Assembly: GCA_000697475.1 (NCBI GenBank)
Contig: JNEU01001097.1
Span: 185,411-249,410 of the forward strand
Length of the DNA: 64,000 nucleotides
Source of the DNA: Lichtheimia corymbifera B2541
Taxonomy: Eukaryota > Mucoromycota > Mucoromycetes > Mucorales > Lichtheimiaceae
Reading direction: 5' to 3'
Translations under genes and position numbers: made by a program
The notes under the pieces: model-generated
Databases searched by the model: none
Told to the model about the DNA's origin: nothing
What the model saw: only the letters and a program-made list of their open reading frames with translations
In this document: positions 61,541 through 64,000 of the stretch, piece after piece
Position numbering within the stretch: the stretch's first letter is position 1
How the letters are laid out: each line of letters opens with the position of its first letter

Positions 61541-61920
61541 AGTATAAGTGTGAGAGGAGGAGAAAAGAACGCGTTTGGGAGGAGGAGGAAGAGGAGGATC
61601 ATGTGGGACATGCTATTGGATAATCAAACTCAGCGAAGGCTATATAAAGGGGAGTCACCTTTGGAAGTTTTTTGTTTTCTCTTTAGCCTCAATTAATGAG
61701 TAAGGATTGATATAGGCGTCGGGTGACACCGATGCATTTACTTTTAATCCAATTTTTTCCACTCACAGGCATGGCCCTTGAATAAGAAGCCTTGGCCATA
61801 TCGGCTGGCTCTCTTGTTCATCGATTGCTAGCCTCCCATATCCCAACAACAAAAAGAAAATGATAATATATATATATATATATATATATACAATTTGTAT
61901 TTGATATACGATGCTTAACT
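61541..61920. other. Intergenic with CBP20 promoter and (TA)n tract
   Basis: CBP20 promoter (TATATAA near 61642) and the 3' side of the gene at 61921. A (TA) microsatellite of about 12 units lies at 61866-61890. No gene. Confidence 0.55.
61866..61890. repeat. (TA)n microsatellite
   Basis: About twelve TA units, just downstream of the stop codon of the minus-strand gene at 61921. Confidence 0.85.
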
Positions 61921-62739
61921 TTAACTAGTAGTAGTGGTGTTGTTTTCAGGTTGGGTAATAGTAGTAGTGGGAGGAGTGGTTGTAGCAGTAGTAGAAGGAG
62001 TTGGGGCAGCTTGCTCATTTTCAATTTTGAATTCTCGCCACCAGTAATAGACCTGTGCTTGAGTGATGTTGGTGTTGGGGAATTGTTGTTGAACATCTGT
62101 ATAGATATCCCTGGCTGATTTTCCACGCAATTCTTCCCTTCGTATTAATTCTCGTATCTCAGGTGGTGTTTTGCGTGATGGTTCTGGTAACTCATGTCTC
62201 ATCCCATGCTGAAGTAATACATAGACGTGTCTTGAAATACGATCAATGGTAGCAGAGATACGTCCTTTGCAATCGAATCGTTTCCTTTGTTTCGTATGGC
62301 GCCGTCGTGCAGTGGTTGATACGGCAGATGCTTTGGCAGTAGCAAGTGATTGTGAACAATTGGCATAGAAACTGGCAACACCTTTCCTTGCTGTCGAAGG
62401 ATTCACTGTTTTGAGAATATATCGGTATCCATCGCATTCACCCAATGTGGCGCATAATCGCTTGGCAAGGTCGGTATCCGTGTGTGCTAGCCACGTATCA
62501 TCCAGCATGATTCGTACTTCATAGCAATACTCTTCTTGTTGGTGTGCTGTTGCTGCGACAAAATGCTCATGCAACGTCGCCAGAGGTACCAAAGGTACAC
62601 TGCTTAGCTCTTGCTTTTGTTGCTGTTGCTGCTGTGATTGTCCATCCAACGTCGAGGACCCGTCTCGCTTTCGTTTACGATTATTTCTGCATCGATCGCA
62701 CGTCTTGTAGCTCCGTGTGGGATCTGGAACCTGGCCCAT
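61921..62739 (-). CDS. Transposase-derived-looking DNA-binding protein (FLYWCH/MULE-N-like)
   Basis: Single exon, 272 residues. The start C-D-R-C-R-N-N-R-K-R-K-R-D resembles half of a fungal zinc cluster but lacks the remaining cysteines. The middle has a C...C pair and F-D-C-K-G-R-I-S-A-T-I-D...H-G-M-R-H-E, the layout of the FLYWCH/WRKY-type zinc module found at the N-terminus of MULE-like transposases and their domesticated descendants. Then comes a helical segment (P-P-E-I-R-E-L-I-R-R-E-E-L-R-G-K-S-A-R-D-I-Y) like the spacer before a transposase core, and a Thr/Pro-rich tail. No transposase catalytic domain follows. The frame is fully open, so it is probably a domesticated regulator. Function unknown. 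Confidence 0.7.
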   Translation of the reverse strand: MGQVPDPTRSYKTCDRCRNNRKRKRDGSSTLDGQSQQQQQQKQELSSVPLVPLATLHEHFVAATAHQQEEYCYEVRIMLDDTWLAHTDTDLAKRLCATLGECDGYRYILKTVNPSTARKGVASFYANCSQSLATAKASAVSTTARRRHTKQRKRFDCKGRISATIDRISRHVYVLLQHGMRHELPEPSRKTPPEIRELIRREELRGKSARDIYTDVQQQFPNTNITQAQVYYWWREFKIENEQAAPTPSTTATTTPPTTTITQPENNTTTTS

Positions 62740-63369
62740 TTAGTCCATTTTCTTCTCTTTGACTACTGACATCTACCTTGGAAATGGCTGCTGTCGCGTG
62801 TCTGCAAACAATTGGAACAAACTTGCTGCATGTGTGAAGAAACGGTAAAAGTGGAATAGCTGCTCACCCAAATGGATCACCAGTAGGCGGCGTTTCTATC
62901 AGACAAATCGCTCAAGCTTCCTCATCCATGCATCATCCCACATCATATAGCAAATCAATACCTACCATTATATAAATCATAGTTTGCAGTTGATAAAGCT
63001 CGATAGTCATTTCATATATCAAAGACGTCTTTTGAATGGCTGTGGAGTGGTGGAACGCTCTCATACAAAATGGCTGAGAAATCATGGAGTGGATGATGAT
63101 GATAGTTGCCATGGAATAACATGTAAAGTAGGATAATTGGTTGCACGAATCGTTCAGGATGATACTCCCAAGATCAAGTTGACAATGGATACACTCTTTT
63201 TCAACACGTTGTACACACCCCAATTCCCTCCATCCATATACCAAACAACATTGAGATCCATATCCATAAGAGTTCGTACATGTATTGAAGCAATTGTAAC
63301 ACATCAATAAAGCTGTCTGTATATGATAACTATCTTCTGTTTGCGTGAAAAGGGTGTATGACAAGTTGT
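62740..63369. other. Intergenic, no supported gene
   Basis: Promoter side of the 62739 gene and then featureless sequence. A 251-codon minus-strand frame (62933-63688) crosses from here into the dispersed repeat; since its first 100 codons are repeat sequence and it has no domain, I do not call it. Confidence 0.5.
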
Positions 63370-64000
63370 TGCTAGTAAATAACATTGCTTGAGAAAATAG
63401 AGTGAGGACCCTGCTAATAGCAGCTGCTACGGTTGGTCGCCACAGAGAAGTGTGCAAGAGAGCGTGTGTTGTAGTGGAGTGACAGGCCTGTGAACGCTGT
63501 TTGAGACAATGGAGTAAAGACATCGTTATAGCAACTGCTAGAATGAATGCTGTTACGTTTGATCGTGGTTGAGGATTGTGCAAGAGAAGGTGGAGTGTCA
63601 AGAAACGCGTGTGTTGTCGTGGAATGTACATGCCATGGACTTGCCATTCAGTCAAAGACAATAGGATCAAGACAGTTGCAGGATTCACATGATGGGTTGA
63701 AGCAGGACATTCGTTCGCAGGTTGTAGTCGTAGTTGAATGGGTCAAACAGTTGAAGAAGGAAGAGGTGGAAATTAAAGAGGTCAGGCACAGTCAGACATA
63801 TTCATGCACACTGTAAATTAATCCATGATCTTGAGATTACTCTCCTTGACCTGAAATTTTCACACAAGATGCTCTTGGTCATGCTGAACAACTTTGTCTT
63901 AATAAAGAACCCACACTTCATTTGAAAATTTCGAAAGGGAGAGCATAATGTGGGGTTTACTATGATCGACGGAAACTCCGGAACCGGCCGGATTTATTGA
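63370..64000 (-). repeat. Dispersed repeat, copy 2 (inverted relative to 17160-17810)
   Basis: Reverse complement of this stretch matches 17160-17810 along its whole length. The match is still running at the last base of the window, so the element continues beyond. No transposon protein was found. Confidence 0.8.

Noticed and set aside
62933..63688. 251-codon open frame on the minus strand
   Set aside because: Its first third lies in the dispersed repeat shared with 17 kb, where the matching frame is closed; no domain, no splice partner.

Overview
The window is nuclear DNA from a filamentous fungus, most likely a Mucoromycota (Mucorales-type) species. The evidence is dense small introns (about 50-75 nt, GT-AG with a few GC-AG), a tRNA gene, and proteins such as a class I myosin, Cyk3, calcineurin A, a PUF protein and an MT-A70 methyltransferase carrying a Myb domain. 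An Abraxas/BRISC-like gene also fits an early-diverging fungus better than an ascomycete. The species cannot be fixed from the sequence alone. All intron-exon models below were built by eye from splice signals and reading phase.

Layout. 1-14.8 kb is ordinary gene-dense DNA: the 3' end of a pepsin-like protease, an Abraxas-like gene, a PQQ-type propeller protein, class I myosin, PIG-X/Pbn1, a 43-residue zinc-binding protein, an MFS drug:H+ antiporter, a thaumatin-like secreted protein and a leucine-rich-repeat protein. 14.8-33.4 kb is a gene-poor, repeat-rich accessory island. It holds a long inverted repeat and degenerate tandem repeats (15.5-17.8 kb), a tRNA-Thr, and three copies of one unusual gene family. 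One copy is intact (28.0-31.4 kb, minus strand, five exons, 1054 residues, with a GIY-YIG-nuclease-like block and an Arg/Gly-rich tract). The other two are broken (19.9-21.0 and 25.7-27.3 kb, plus strand). 32.5-62.7 kb is again core genome: ZNRD2-like, PUF/Pumilio, Ubc9, Cyk3, calcineurin A, cytosolic fumarate reductase fused to cytochrome b5, a GT31 glycosyltransferase, Ccz1, a Myb/MT-A70 fusion protein, mitochondrial uS19, propionyl-CoA carboxylase alpha, GAPDH, CBP20 and a transposase-derived-looking DNA-binding protein. The last 630 bases are an inverted copy of the repeat found at 17.2-17.8 kb.

How the genes fit together. Several genes serve polarised growth and morphogenesis (myosin I, Cyk3, calcineurin, Pbn1, GT31), which is normal for a hyphal fungus, but they are scattered and do not form a cluster. 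The most unusual content is the multi-copy GIY-YIG-like family inside the repeat island and the fusion of a Myb-like DNA-binding domain to an MT-A70 methyltransferase, a candidate DNA or RNA adenine methyltransferase.
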